Source: an uncultured bacterium (GTDB lineage Bacteria; Planctomycetota; Uabimicrobiia; Uabimicrobiales; JABWCH01). From it: a stretch of DNA of 37,660 nt. The notes beneath the pieces are model-generated. The model did not search any database and was not told the origin of the DNA. It saw only the letters and a list, made by a program, of their open reading frames with translations. Positions 8,355 to 17,376 of this stretch are shown here, piece after piece (position 1 is the stretch's first letter; each line of letters opens with the position of its first letter). The position numbers were made by a program, and so were the translations under genes. Where the stretch lies: NCBI GenBank assembly GCA_938003875.1, contig CALKWO010000222.1, positions 1-37,660 on the forward strand, in the 5' to 3' direction.

Positions 8355-8747
8355 CTATTTTTTTGGCGGAAAGTTGCGATAAAAAATTGTATTGAAGGCA
8401 ACTTCCTCTTTTTTACCATATCTCTGGTAGTTTATCTTTAAGTCTACCCAAACAGCATCGTTTCCTATATCTTGAAAAAGAATATCATAGGTATAGTCGG
8501 GAAAGTTTTTACTTTTCTTATTCTGTATATTCTTTATTTCTACCCCATAGAGTATATCTACACCTTTTAATTCTGATAAAATAGATTGTGCCATATAGGA
8601 TATTTTTTGATCTTCTATCGCACTTTTATGCAAATCTACGGAAAGAACGAAAAGTGATAAAAGGCTTACACTGCCTAGCAAAAAAATCACCATAGCCAGA
8701 AGAATTTCCAGCAGGGTAAAACCTTTTGTAGCAGGATATTTTAGCAT
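8355..8747 (-). CDS. Type IV pilin-like / pseudopilin protein
   Basis: 130 residues from the ATG at 8747, which has ACGAGGAT just upstream; the longer frame to 8777 lacks a ribosome binding site. The prepilin peptidase motif is KG/FTLLE (cleavage after G9, Glu at position +5), followed by a hydrophobic helix ILLAMVIFLLGSVSLLSLFVLSV. The rest is a short globular domain, of the size of PilV/GspI-type minor pilins. No pilus or secretion machinery genes are next to it, though a secretin-like gene exists at 33718-36294. Planctomycetes carry many such lone prepilin-type genes. Confidence 0.85.
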   Translation of the reverse strand: MLKYPATKGFTLLEILLAMVIFLLGSVSLLSLFVLSVDLHKSAIEDQKISYMAQSILSELKGVDILYGVEIKNIQNKKSKNFPDYTYDILFQDIGNDAVWVDLKINYQRYGKKEEVAFNTIFYRNFPPKK

Positions 8748-8784
8748 AGTATCCTCGTAAACCTCATACGTGTCCATTTAGAGG

Positions 8785-8869
8785 GTATTGACCGAAGGCG
8801 CAGGAATTGCGCTGGCGTTCGGCTTTTGAGCAGAGACGACTTTTTTTGGCGCAACCCAGCGGCCACAAT
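8785..8869. repeat. Family B element, left-truncated copy
   Basis: Matches 3539-3623 across its length: GTATTG, a CGCAGGAATTGCGCTGGCG block, GACTTTTTTTGGCGCAACCC and the CGGCCACAAT end. The left terminal repeat is missing. It lies in the 285-base gap between the prepilin gene and pruA. Confidence 0.65.
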
Positions 8870-8892
8870 TTATACACGAAAAGAAGCCTGTG

Positions 8893-8932
8893 CAGGCTAA
8901 GCAGTGCTATGCAATAGCACTGCTTCAGCCTG
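8893..8932. repeat. Long perfect hairpin, core shared with family C
   Basis: AAGCAGTGCTAT (8899-8910) pairs perfectly with ATAGCACTGCTT (8914-8925) over a 3-base loop, and the stem continues with CAGGCT/AGCCTG around one bulged base. The core closely resembles GAGCAGATGCTAT...ATAGCACTGCTC inside the element at 22395-22603. It lies downstream of pruA and could stop pruA transcripts, but the T-run after it is weak. Confidence 0.65.
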
Positions 8933-9032
8933 AGGCAAAAAACTAACTTTTTTTATTGCACTTATTATCTTTATCATCTAAATGGATAAATTATTTAATC
9001 CTGATTCCTTAACAACGTTATCCTGTATTCTG

Positions 9033-10664
9033 TTAAGCTTCTTCCATGTGTGGGTAGCGATAGTTTGTTGGAGGCAGGAAATTTTCCTTGATGGTTCGTA
9101 AGCTTGTCCATCGAAGGAGATTGTACAGACTGCCTGCTTTATCGTTGGTACCACTGGCTCTGGCTCCACCAAAAGGTTGCTGTCCGACCACAGCCCCTGT
9201 TGGCTTGTCGTTGATATAAAAATTACCAGAAGCATTGACAAGCGCATCAGACATTTTCAAGATGGTTTGTCTGTTTTTGCTGAAGATCCCTCCTGTGAGG
9301 GAATATGGACTTGTGCTATCCACGAGCTTTAGCGTTTCTTCCAGCTTGTCATCGTCGAAAACATACACAGTCAATACAGGTCCGAATATTTCTTCTTCCA
9401 TCAGCTTGAAATGTGGATTCTGGGTTTCTATCACTGTGGGAGCTATGAAATATCCTTTAACATCGCTATATGTTCCGCCCAGAATGATTTGGGCTTCCTG
9501 CGATTGCTTTGCGTATTCGATATAGCCTGTAATAGAATCGTAGCTTGCTTTATCTATCACTGCCCCTGTAAAATTACGGAAATCTTCTATATCTCCCTGG
9601 GTAGCATCGGCACCCATTTTGTTTAGTTCCGCTTTCACGGTAGGCCACAAAGATTTAGGAATATAAGCTCTGCTGGCAGCAGAACATTTTTGTCCCTGAT
9701 ATTCAAAGGCTCCGCGGAAAAGGGCAACAGCAAGTGCTATAGGATCAGCATCAGGAGCTGCGATAACGAAATCCTTTCCTCCTGTTTCACCGACCAGTCT
9801 GGGGTAACTACGATAGACATTTTTGGGTAAGTTTTCGCCTACTTTAGACCATATTTTCTGGAAAGTCACGGTTGAGCCTGTAAAATGGACTCCAGCCAGA
9901 TCCTGGCTATCCAGGAGAGGATCTGCCATTTCCGATGCACTTCCTGGCAGGAACTGAAGCACGCCTTCAGGTAAACCAGCTTCTTGGAAAATTTTCATGA
10001 TATAATAGGCACTCAGTATAGCAGTGCTTGCTGGCTTCCATATTACGACATTCCCCATAACAAGAGGACTGGCGGGCAGGTTGCCTGCGATTGAGGTAAA
10101 ATTGAAAGGACTTATAGCAAATACAAAACCTTCGAGAGGCCTGTATTCTAAAGCATTCCATGTATAAGGAGCATGGATGGTAGGCTGCTCTTCATAAATT
10201 TTTTGCATATAGAATGAATTGAATCGCCAGAAATCGCATAGTTCACAAGCAGCATCAATCTCTGATTGAAACACATTCTTGCTTTGGCCTAGCATTGTGG
10301 CAGCGTTTAAAATAGGACGGTATGGGCCAGCGAGCAGATCCGCAGCTTTCAGGAAGATAGCTGCTCTGCTTTGCCAGGGCATTCTTGCCCAGGCTGCGGA
10401 TGCTTCCCTACATGCCTGAATTGCCATTTGAGCATGCTCTTTTGTTGCTTTATGGAAGAATCCTAGCTTCAGAGAATGATTGTGCGGGGCTCGAATATCC
10501 TGTATCTTCCCCGTTTTGATTTCTTTTCCACCAATTACAAGAGGAACCTCGACAGGATTTTCTCTTTGTCTTTTGAGTTCTTCTTTGAGCAATCTTTTTT
10601 CTACAGAACCTGCCTTATACGATAGAACAGGCTCATTCGATGGGGGTTGTATTTTGTGAAACAA
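9033..10664 (-). CDS. pruA: L-glutamate gamma-semialdehyde (1-pyrroline-5-carboxylate) dehydrogenase
   Basis: 543 residues from a TTG start with AAAGG seven bases upstream; length is typical of the single-function P5C dehydrogenase. It oxidises glutamate semialdehyde to glutamate with NAD+, the second step of proline breakdown. ALDH motifs are seen: FNFTSIAGNLPASP, LVGETGGKDFV (general-base Glu), EYQGQKCSAASR (catalytic Cys), EEIFGPVLTVYV and the C-terminal GQQPFGGARASGTNDKAG signature characteristic of this subfamily. No proline dehydrogenase gene lies in the window. Stands alone between a membrane-protein gene and a repeat cluster. Confidence 0.96.
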   Translation of the reverse strand: MFHKIQPPSNEPVLSYKAGSVEKRLLKEELKRQRENPVEVPLVIGGKEIKTGKIQDIRAPHNHSLKLGFFHKATKEHAQMAIQACREASAAWARMPWQSRAAIFLKAADLLAGPYRPILNAATMLGQSKNVFQSEIDAACELCDFWRFNSFYMQKIYEEQPTIHAPYTWNALEYRPLEGFVFAISPFNFTSIAGNLPASPLVMGNVVIWKPASTAILSAYYIMKIFQEAGLPEGVLQFLPGSASEMADPLLDSQDLAGVHFTGSTVTFQKIWSKVGENLPKNVYRSYPRLVGETGGKDFVIAAPDADPIALAVALFRGAFEYQGQKCSAASRAYIPKSLWPTVKAELNKMGADATQGDIEDFRNFTGAVIDKASYDSITGYIEYAKQSQEAQIILGGTYSDVKGYFIAPTVIETQNPHFKLMEEEIFGPVLTVYVFDDDKLEETLKLVDSTSPYSLTGGIFSKNRQTILKMSDALVNASGNFYINDKPTGAVVGQQPFGGARASGTNDKAGSLYNLLRWTSLRTIKENFLPPTNYRYPHMEEA

Positions 10665-10693
10665 GGTTTAGCCTTTCTATAAAAAAATAATTT

Positions 10694-11326
10694 TTACTGA
10701 TACAGTTCAAGATTCATGAAAAGATGAGGGTTTTCCTGAAGCTCTTTTTTCATGATACGCAAGGTTTTAACACGAGTTGTATGCTTCCCTGATTCTAGTA
10801 AAATTTCTCCCTCATCAGGGAAATTTAAAAGAATATCTTTTTGTATGAGCATAACGCGGATTTTGTGCATTTTTACACCACCTTCTTTTTCGTATGTCAT
10901 ACAGAAGGTGTACCATTTAGAATTGACTCCCAGTCCCATATCTCGACGAATCGTCCAGGTTGCAAACTGCTCTGCAATCTTATTGAGAACAGAATTGAGG
11001 ATATACCAGGAATCTTCTTTTTCTAATCGCAATACAGGATTTTCTTCTGGCGTAGCATCAATGGCCTTTTCCACAAGACGCACCATTCTTTCATCTTGCA
11101 GAACATCATAGAGGTCTTTCTCGAATAAAGTACGCAGGGAAAGGCGATATTGATTGCCCTCTTTGTAAAGGGTATTCAGAGCGATCAAAATGCGGTTTTT
11201 AAACTCCTTTTTCTTCCAGATAATGATAGCTCTCCATTTTCCCCAACACCAACCAATTAAAAGAATTACAATAGCTGCAAATAGCTCTTTCCATACATCA
11301 AAAAGAAAAGCGAATGCAAATGACAT
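10694..11326 (-). CDS. Hypothetical single-pass membrane protein
   Basis: 210 residues; ATG with AAAGGAAGAT upstream. A membrane helix (about 10-30, ELFAAIVILLIGWCWG) is followed by a basic flank and a ~175-residue soluble, probably cytoplasmic domain with alternating helices and a C-terminal beta segment (KMHKIRVMLIQKDILLNF). I recognise no family. It precedes pruA in the same direction with a 29-base gap, so the two may be cotranscribed. Confidence 0.75.
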   Translation of the reverse strand: MSFAFAFLFDVWKELFAAIVILLIGWCWGKWRAIIIWKKKEFKNRILIALNTLYKEGNQYRLSLRTLFEKDLYDVLQDERMVRLVEKAIDATPEENPVLRLEKEDSWYILNSVLNKIAEQFATWTIRRDMGLGVNSKWYTFCMTYEKEGGVKMHKIRVMLIQKDILLNFPDEGEILLESGKHTTRVKTLRIMKKELQENPHLFMNLELYQ

Positions 11327-11543
11327 AGTTATCTTCCTTTAAAAACAGAAAAGAAATCTGGCATTATCAAAATAGTTTTAAATAAAAATTTTATCCTAAG
11401 AAAGGAAAAAAAGCAAGAGTGTAATGTATTGTAAAAAACTGGATTCTGAAAATCCAGAAAATATATTTTTTGCTTTTTTATAAAATATTTGCTAGGATAA
11501 ATTTTATAATTTTTATATATCTTTGTTTTTTGGAGGAAAAATT

Positions 11544-12146
11544 ATGCATAAATGTAAAACTTTATTTCTTTTGCTGCTGATTGTCGCTTTCAATCTATAT
11601 GCAGTGCCTTATGAAATTGATCTATCGGGAGGCACTGGTGGCGCATATCAATCCACAGTTTATACTGCTCCCAATGGAACTGTGGTAACGGCCTCATCAG
11701 GGGCTTATAGTAACGGTTACTATGAAATGAAACATATGTTCAACAATACTTTTGGGAATGGTATTGACCAATATTGGCTGCCGCTCACAGGCGCAACAAC
11801 GACTCTTGTCATCAATCTTAACCAGATATACTACCTGACAGGCATCCGAGTCTTTGTAAACACAATGTATAGCCACCACCAGAGCAAATACCAAATGGAA
11901 ATTTCTCCCGATGGCGTAAATTATACCAACATTACAGGAAGCTATATCAGTACAGGCATGTCTTACGACAATACCTGGGCAATCAATACCAATGTAGATT
12001 ATATTCGATTTACATTAGTAAGTACGACCGATTGGCTGACTATCAATGAAATCGAACTTTTCGCAGAGAATGTTGTGCCAGAGCCTTCTACCTTTATTCT
12101 TGCCATCATGGCATTGGTTTTTTTCGTAAGGTATAGGAAAATATAG
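11544..12146 (+). CDS. PEP-CTERM protein with F5/8 type C (discoidin)-like domain
   Basis: 200 residues from the ATG at 11544, which has a strong GGAGG at 11532-11536; the frame continues upstream to 11523 without support. Signal peptide about 1-20. The middle (40-175) is beta-rich with a NQIYYLTGIRVF...YQMEISPDGVNYTNI pattern typical of discoidin/galactose-binding domains. C-terminus is VPEPST, a hydrophobic helix and RYRK: a canonical PEP-CTERM signal, recognised by exosortase for anchoring at the cell surface. No exosortase gene is in the window. A terminator follows. Confidence 0.88.
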   Translation: MHKCKTLFLLLLIVAFNLYAVPYEIDLSGGTGGAYQSTVYTAPNGTVVTASSGAYSNGYYEMKHMFNNTFGNGIDQYWLPLTGATTTLVINLNQIYYLTGIRVFVNTMYSHHQSKYQMEISPDGVNYTNITGSYISTGMSYDNTWAINTNVDYIRFTLVSTTDWLTINEIELFAENVVPEPSTFILAIMALVFFVRYRKI

Positions 12147-12163
12147 TTGAAAAAAACTATAAA

Positions 12164-12194
12164 ACCCAGGGCAAAAACCTGGGTAAGTTTTTTT
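12164..12194 (+). terminator. Rho-independent terminator after the PEP-CTERM gene
   Basis: ACCCAGG (12164-12170) pairs with CCTGGGT (12178-12184) over a 7-base loop and is followed by AAGTTTTTTT. It lies only 13 bases before the kptA start, so kptA transcription must either begin inside or read through it. Confidence 0.85.
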
Positions 12195-12207
12195 GAGAAA
12201 GAAAGTC

Positions 12208-12759
12208 ATGGAAATAGAAAAATTGCAGAGATACCTGGTCTATGTTTTGCGCCATCATCCTGAAGAATTAGGGCTTTCTCTTGGTAAAGATGGGTTTGTG
12301 GAAATCCAGACATTGCTTGATGGTCTGGCAAAAAACAGAATGTATTCCTGGGCAACCCAAAAAGATATTTTAGATGCAGTAGAAAAACAAAAAGACAAGC
12401 AAAGACTGGAAGTGCAGGGAGACAGAATCCGAGCGAGATATGGGCATTCTACAAAAGCAAGCGAAGAGATTGTATATCCTCCTGTTGATCCGCCGGAGTT
12501 TCTTTATCATGGGACAGCATCGCAAAATGTGTCTTCCATCCTGGAAAAGGGCTTGATTCCTGTCACGAGAAAATACGTTCATCTGAGCGATACAATAGAA
12601 ATCGCCCAGCGAGTCGCTCGTCGTCATAGTCAAAAGACCCAGTTGATTCTTGTACTCTGTCATGAAGCTAAAAAAGCGGGCATATCGTTCTATCACCCTG
12701 AGCCTCAAATATGGCTTGTGGAAAAAATGCCCCCAGAGTTCCTTAAAGTCTCCTCTTAA
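12208..12759 (+). CDS. kptA: RNA 2'-phosphotransferase KptA/Tpt1
   Basis: 183 residues from the ATG at 12208 (GAGAAAGAAAG upstream); an upstream TTG at 12193 falls within the terminator T-run and is less likely. KptA removes an internal 2'-phosphate from RNA, using NAD+ and releasing ADP-ribose 1'',2''-cyclic phosphate. Family motifs are present: YVLRHHPEELGL near the N-terminus, an IRARYGHS block, FLYHGTA and VHLSDTIEIAQRVARRH. Bacteria lack the usual tRNA-splicing substrate, so its in vivo target is open; RNA repair and ADP-ribosylation of RNA ends have been proposed for the family. Followed after 14 bases by a lipoprotein gene. Confidence 0.93.
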   Translation: MEIEKLQRYLVYVLRHHPEELGLSLGKDGFVEIQTLLDGLAKNRMYSWATQKDILDAVEKQKDKQRLEVQGDRIRARYGHSTKASEEIVYPPVDPPEFLYHGTASQNVSSILEKGLIPVTRKYVHLSDTIEIAQRVARRHSQKTQLILVLCHEAKKAGISFYHPEPQIWLVEKMPPEFLKVSS

Positions 12760-12773
12760 CCTATAGCAAACAG

Positions 12774-15074
12774 ATGAAGCCATTGCTCTATTTTTTTTTC
12801 TTTTTTTTCCTTAGTGGATGCTCTTTTTTATCATTATCGAACAACGGCGATGGGTATTGGATTCCAGATTCTATCGAAATCTCAATGCGTTGTATCGAAT
12901 CCCACCAGTTTAAAGAGGCAAAAAAGATTCTTTCTGCTTTTTTAGAGAATTCTCCTTCTTATATACATGCCCTGGTTCTTTACCAGGATGCCTTGCTGGC
13001 AGAAGAGGGAGAGTCAGAAGAAAAAAAAGCATATAGTAAACAAATTGCCTTGCTGGATAAAACGATTCAGTCCTATCTTTTGGCTCGTCAGAAGACTATT
13101 TTATCGGAAAAAATTCAGGAAATGGAAGGTTTGCTCTTGCAACGGCCTTTCTTTTCTGCTTTTCTACAACTAGATCTGGCAAAAGCCTTTCTTCTAAAGA
13201 AGGACTATCCTAAAGCCCAGCAGCATATTCAGGCTCTTTTACAGGAAAAATCTTGCATCCCTCAGGCGCATCTGCTCTATGCCTGGTATTTTTTGCATAC
13301 TTTCCAATGGAGTCAGGCACTATATCATGCAAGAAAAGCGAAAGAATACAATCCCTATCTTGTGAAGCCCTATTTCTTCGAGGCAGCTAGCGAAATGGTC
13401 GAGGGAAACTATTCTGATTCTTTGCAGTGCTTCAAAAAAATCAAGATATTGTTTCCTACCTATATCTGGAATACAGATGAAGAACTGGGATGGCAAAGTG
13501 CCTTTTGGCGCGAAATATCTGCCTTGAAACGAGCCAGACTTTGGAAAAAAGGCTTGTCGCTGTCTCAGGAAGCCCTGGAATTCTTCCCCAAGCAAGGACT
13601 ATTCCTTACAGACCATGCAGAATTTTTGCTTGCTCTGGGACAAAAAGAAGAAGCCATAAAATATTTGGAAACATCGCTGCTCTATAATCCCTATCAATTG
13701 AATACAGTACAAGTGTATCGCAAGATTCTTCTGGAAAAGGATTCTTATCAAAAGGCCTTTGGATTATGGGAAAGAATCATTCCCCAAGAAATTCTCTATC
13801 ATTCTGAAAATACCCTCGCTCCTCTTTACCAAAATCTGAAACATGCTTTCCAGAAAGCCAGGAAAGAAGACATTCCAAGCCTTGTTTTTCTAGCTGAAGC
13901 CCTGGAAAAAATCGGATGGGAAAAAGAAGCCAGAATTATCTATGAAAAAATCCCAGGATCAGAGAAAGAGCAAAAGCGTCTTGCCCAGAAGATAGCCTTT
14001 TTAGAAGATATGGAAACCCTGCTTTCTGCCTATTATGACACAGGCAAGCTCAATATAGTACAGCTCATCACCTATATCAATCGTATAGCAAAACGCAACC
14101 AAATTCCTCTATTGACCAGCCCTTCACAAGAATTTTCGTCCTATTTTGTCCTGGTGCGAGAGGCAGATCCTTTTAATCCAAGGCCTGGGAGTCTGGGCGA
14201 GTATCTTTCTAACTGTAATAAAGCACTGGATTTGGGCAATAACTATGGACATCTTGATGCTCGGCTCATGAATAAGATTTCCGTTCGCCAGCATAGAATC
14301 CCAGAAGAAAACCTCACGTATCAGGCTATTCTCGGCGATGAAACCATGATTGATACATACCTCGGCTACCAATCTGGCTCTTCTAAGGTCGCAGGCAGGG
14401 CTTTTCTATCTTCCAAAGGCTTTTACGTTGCCATAGATACGATTCGGCCATCTTTAGGGGCTATCAAATATCTTTACGCCAGGCTTAAATCGCTTCTTCC
14501 TGAAAAATCCTTGGAAAAAGATTCTTATTCTTCTCTGGCAGATGCCTTTCTTATAAAAGCGTTTAGCCATATTCCCATCCCTGATGGCGAAGAAAAATGG
14601 GATATTCTCTTTCAGCTATATCTTACCAGACATATAGAAACCGTCCACAAACACGAGCTTGGACACGTGAAGGATTTTCCCTGCTTTCTACCTTTATACA
14701 GCAATCTGGATAATCTCTTTATCATGCTGTGGCGTAATGGATTCTCTCCGCAAAAAATCCACACACGTTTTGAATCTGTGGCGGAAATTTTTGGATTGAC
14801 CCACAGCGATTACCCTCACTATTATCTCTCTCAACTGGCAGATCGCCTGGATGTCAATTTCTCAGGCCTTTTTGAATTGGTCTACTGGGCATGGTATGGA
14901 ACTACCCCCCAAAAAGATCCTTACTACCAGACAGCGCAGAGAATCTTTCAGGATATATCCAACATATCAGGAAACAAGCCCCTCTCCGAAATTCTCTCTT
15001 TACCAGAAACCGAATTGCACAAAATTCTACGAAAGCTTTATAGAAAATCGAAAGATATGAGGGTATGCGAATAA
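12774..15074 (+). CDS. TPR lipoprotein with C-terminal HELGH metallopeptidase-like domain
   Basis: 766 residues. Signal peptide with lipobox LSGC (Cys at 16), so an envelope lipoprotein. Residues 30-430 are TPR-like helical repeats (for example AKAFLLKKDYPKAQQHIQALL, LLYAWYFLHTFQWSQALYHA). The C-terminal ~300 residues contain HELGH (627-631), a match to the HExxH zinc motif, followed 35-40 residues on by ESVAE (667-671), which could give the third ligand of a gluzincin-type peptidase. I recognise no named family. There is no clear ribosome binding site, and the gene starts 14 bases after kptA, suggesting coupled expression. The HELGH match alone does not prove protease activity. Confidence 0.8.
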   Translation: MKPLLYFFFFFFLSGCSFLSLSNNGDGYWIPDSIEISMRCIESHQFKEAKKILSAFLENSPSYIHALVLYQDALLAEEGESEEKKAYSKQIALLDKTIQSYLLARQKTILSEKIQEMEGLLLQRPFFSAFLQLDLAKAFLLKKDYPKAQQHIQALLQEKSCIPQAHLLYAWYFLHTFQWSQALYHARKAKEYNPYLVKPYFFEAASEMVEGNYSDSLQCFKKIKILFPTYIWNTDEELGWQSAFWREISALKRARLWKKGLSLSQEALEFFPKQGLFLTDHAEFLLALGQKEEAIKYLETSLLYNPYQLNTVQVYRKILLEKDSYQKAFGLWERIIPQEILYHSENTLAPLYQNLKHAFQKARKEDIPSLVFLAEALEKIGWEKEARIIYEKIPGSEKEQKRLAQKIAFLEDMETLLSAYYDTGKLNIVQLITYINRIAKRNQIPLLTSPSQEFSSYFVLVREADPFNPRPGSLGEYLSNCNKALDLGNNYGHLDARLMNKISVRQHRIPEENLTYQAILGDETMIDTYLGYQSGSSKVAGRAFLSSKGFYVAIDTIRPSLGAIKYLYARLKSLLPEKSLEKDSYSSLADAFLIKAFSHIPIPDGEEKWDILFQLYLTRHIETVHKHELGHVKDFPCFLPLYSNLDNLFIMLWRNGFSPQKIHTRFESVAEIFGLTHSDYPHYYLSQLADRLDVNFSGLFELVYWAWYGTTPQKDPYYQTAQRIFQDISNISGNKPLSEILSLPETELHKILRKLYRKSKDMRVCE

Positions 15075-15102
15075 AAAAAACATTTTTTTATGGAACCCTA
15101 TC

Positions 15103-15167
15103 TCTCACAGAATATTTGGTATTTATAGATATTTTATAAATAAGGCTGTGGCTACAGAAAACGTCAG
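15103..15167. repeat. Family C, collapsed copy (both ends, no interior)
   Basis: The left end (CTCACAGAATATTTGGTATTTATAG) and right end (TTATAAATAAGGCTG...CTACAGAAAACGTCAG) correspond to the two ends of the element at 22395-22603, but the ~100-base interior is absent. It sits in the 139-base gap before the ATP-grasp gene. Confidence 0.55.
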
Positions 15168-15213
15168 AATAGGCGGAAACTATAAAGCATATTTTTGAGA
15201 TTGAGTAATCATA

Positions 15214-16110
15214 ATGAAAAAAATAGATGTTATCGTTGCCACTGAGCAACACTATATTTCTCCAGCAGCTTCGGACTGGAGAGGAATACAGGTCAAAAAC
15301 GAAGACAACTGCGTTATTGATGCGTTGCAAAGCATAGGATTGAATACTATCCGTAAAGGATGGGATGATCCTGATTTTGATTGGTCTTTCTGCTCTGCTG
15401 TTTTAATCCGAACCACATGGAACTATTCTGAAAATTTTGAAAAATTTCAGACATGGCTAAGCCAGATAACAAAACAGGCACGACTTTTCAACTCTCTGCC
15501 TACCATACAATGGAATATAAACAAAAGGTATATTCAGGATATGGAAAACAAAGGAATCAACGTCGTGTCTACTCTTTATGTTTCTTCTCCTGTTGTATTG
15601 AGAGAAGTTATGAGAAAACAGGGATGGCCTGAGATCGTTATAAAACCTGTAGTGTCTGCGGGTGCTCTGGATACCTATCGTATATCTTTGGATAATGTAG
15701 AAAAATATCAGCCTGTCTTGGAAAAATTAGTAGCAGAAAAAGAGATGATGATACAGCCTTTGCAAAAAAATATTCTTATCTCAGGAGAAAAATCCTGCAT
15801 TGTCCTGGCTAACCGCTTCAGCCACGCAATACGCAAAATCCCCAAACCAGGAGACTTTCGTGTTCAGGAAGTGTATGGCGGTTGCGTAGAGCCTTACAGT
15901 CCAACAGAAGAGGAAAAACGATTTGCAGAAGATGCGATAGCTGCTGCACCTTATCCTGTGCAGTATGCACGGGTGGATTTCACAGAAGATGAAAACAATA
16001 AGCCTGTTCTCATGGAACTAGAGCTGATAGAACCCGAACTTTTCTTTCGCTTCCATCCCCAGGCAGCTACAGCATTAGCAGAATGTATCTACGAAAATCT
16101 GGAAAGGTAG
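15214..16110 (+). CDS. ATP-grasp domain protein (RimK/DcsG-like)
   Basis: 298 residues; start codon has only a weak site. The N-terminal pre-ATP-grasp part (1-100) contains DDPDFDWSFCSAVLIRTTWNY. The ATP-grasp core has WPEIVIKPVVSAGALDTYRI (lysine and glycine loop), EMMIQPLQKNI and YARVDFTEDENNKPVLMELELIEPELFF with the metal-binding Asp/Glu residues at the C-terminus. This matches the family of small-molecule/peptide ligases that includes the D-cycloserine enzyme DcsG and glutathione-synthetase-like proteins; the substrate cannot be told. Three bases separate it from the next gene, so both are probably one operon. Confidence 0.85.
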   Translation: MKKIDVIVATEQHYISPAASDWRGIQVKNEDNCVIDALQSIGLNTIRKGWDDPDFDWSFCSAVLIRTTWNYSENFEKFQTWLSQITKQARLFNSLPTIQWNINKRYIQDMENKGINVVSTLYVSSPVVLREVMRKQGWPEIVIKPVVSAGALDTYRISLDNVEKYQPVLEKLVAEKEMMIQPLQKNILISGEKSCIVLANRFSHAIRKIPKPGDFRVQEVYGGCVEPYSPTEEEKRFAEDAIAAAPYPVQYARVDFTEDENNKPVLMELELIEPELFFRFHPQAATALAECIYENLER

Positions 16111-16113
16111 AAT

Positions 16114-17361
16114 ATGCGTCTTTTTGTATTCTTTTTGTTTGTTTTGCTTGTTTTTTCTTTTTCTGAAGACCGCTTTCCCAAACCGGAATTTGATAATGGG
16201 CATATCATCCCTACCCCTCAAACTCCTATGCCTCGTTCGGGGCTTTGGGAGTTTGGTGATGTTGCTGTCTTGTTTTTATGCTTAAACCTTGCAACCTATC
16301 TGGCCTTGAAAAAAAGAGATAGGAAAGGTCTCTTTCTTTTAGGGATTTTTTGCCTTTTCTATTTTGGCTTTTATAAAAAAGGCTGTGTTTGTTCTATTGG
16401 TGCAATACAAAATATTGTGCATGCTCTGTTTCATGCCAATACCTTTGTGCCCATGACAACCTTGCTGGTATTTTTTCTTCCCCTCTTGTATTCCTTGCTT
16501 TTTGGCAGGACTTTTTGTTCTTCTGTCTGTCCTCTGGGCATCATGCAAGATATTGTCATCTTCAAACCTTTAGAGCTTAAAAGATGGCTGGCAATACCGC
16601 TTCACTTTTTGGCCTATCTTTATTTAGGCCTGGCTGTCCTTTTGGCTGCAACAGGTAGCAGTTTTATTATATGCCAGTATGATCCCTTTGTCGCCTTTTT
16701 TCGCTTTTCGGGAAATATAGAGATGCTGATGGTGGGACTTATCTTTCTTGGTATAGGAATGTTTCTAGCCCGTCCTTATTGCCGCTTCTTTTGTCCTTAT
16801 GGAGTTTTGCTTGGCTGGCTCTCTCGACTTTGCTTCTGGCATGTGACCATAACCCCAAAAGAATGTGTATCCTGCCGCTTATGTGAAAAATCTTGTCCTT
16901 TTGGTGCTATTCTGCCTCCCACAGAAGGATGGAAAGAAGAACGTAGCAAGGGGGTACGCCGTCTTTTCCTGTTGTTTTTGCTATTTCCAGCAGTTGTAGT
17001 CTTGAGTTCATGGTTTTTTGGTAAGCTCTATATTCCTCTTTCTCAGGTCAATAGAACAGTTTCTCTTGCAGAAAGAATCCAGGCAGAGGATGCAGGTAAG
17101 ATAGAGAATATGACTTTAGAAAGCAAGGCCTTCCGAGCTTCAGGGCAAACCAATGAAGCTCTTTATCAGGAAGCCCTTGCCATTCGTCGAGAATTTTGGC
17201 TAGGATGCCATATTTTAGGAGCATTTCTGGGATCGTATCTGATGCTCCAGGCAATTCTTTTTTCTCTAAGTCGTATAAGAAAATACTATAGCATCCATAA
17301 AGGAAATTGCCTGAGCTGTGGACGATGTTTTTCCTTCTGTCCTAAGTCGGATAAACCGTAA
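16114..17361 (+). CDS. Polyferredoxin-type membrane electron-transfer protein (NosR/NapH-like)
   Basis: 415 residues; AAAGGTAG before the ATG. N-terminal signal-like helix, then about five further membrane helices. Cys motifs: GCVCSIG, FCSSVCPLG and CRFFCPYG (the two CxxxCP motifs diagnostic of the NosR/NirI/NapH/CcoG group), then two 4Fe-4S sites, CVSCRLCEKSCP and CLSCGRCFSFCP. The periplasmic FMN-binding domain of full NosR is absent, as in the shorter members. Role: moving electrons across or along the membrane to a periplasmic or membrane partner. An insertion between the two clusters (about 310-355) is polar and may be an extracytoplasmic loop. Confidence 0.9.
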   Translation: MRLFVFFLFVLLVFSFSEDRFPKPEFDNGHIIPTPQTPMPRSGLWEFGDVAVLFLCLNLATYLALKKRDRKGLFLLGIFCLFYFGFYKKGCVCSIGAIQNIVHALFHANTFVPMTTLLVFFLPLLYSLLFGRTFCSSVCPLGIMQDIVIFKPLELKRWLAIPLHFLAYLYLGLAVLLAATGSSFIICQYDPFVAFFRFSGNIEMLMVGLIFLGIGMFLARPYCRFFCPYGVLLGWLSRLCFWHVTITPKECVSCRLCEKSCPFGAILPPTEGWKEERSKGVRRLFLLFLLFPAVVVLSSWFFGKLYIPLSQVNRTVSLAERIQAEDAGKIENMTLESKAFRASGQTNEALYQEALAIRREFWLGCHILGAFLGSYLMLQAILFSLSRIRKYYSIHKGNCLSCGRCFSFCPKSDKP

Positions 17362-17376
17362 TCAAAAAGAAAAAAA

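Noticed and set aside
11461..11543. Promoter of the 11544 PEP-CTERM gene
   Set aside because: Several TATAAT-like boxes occur in A/T-only sequence, none with a good -35 at correct spacing; cannot choose one.
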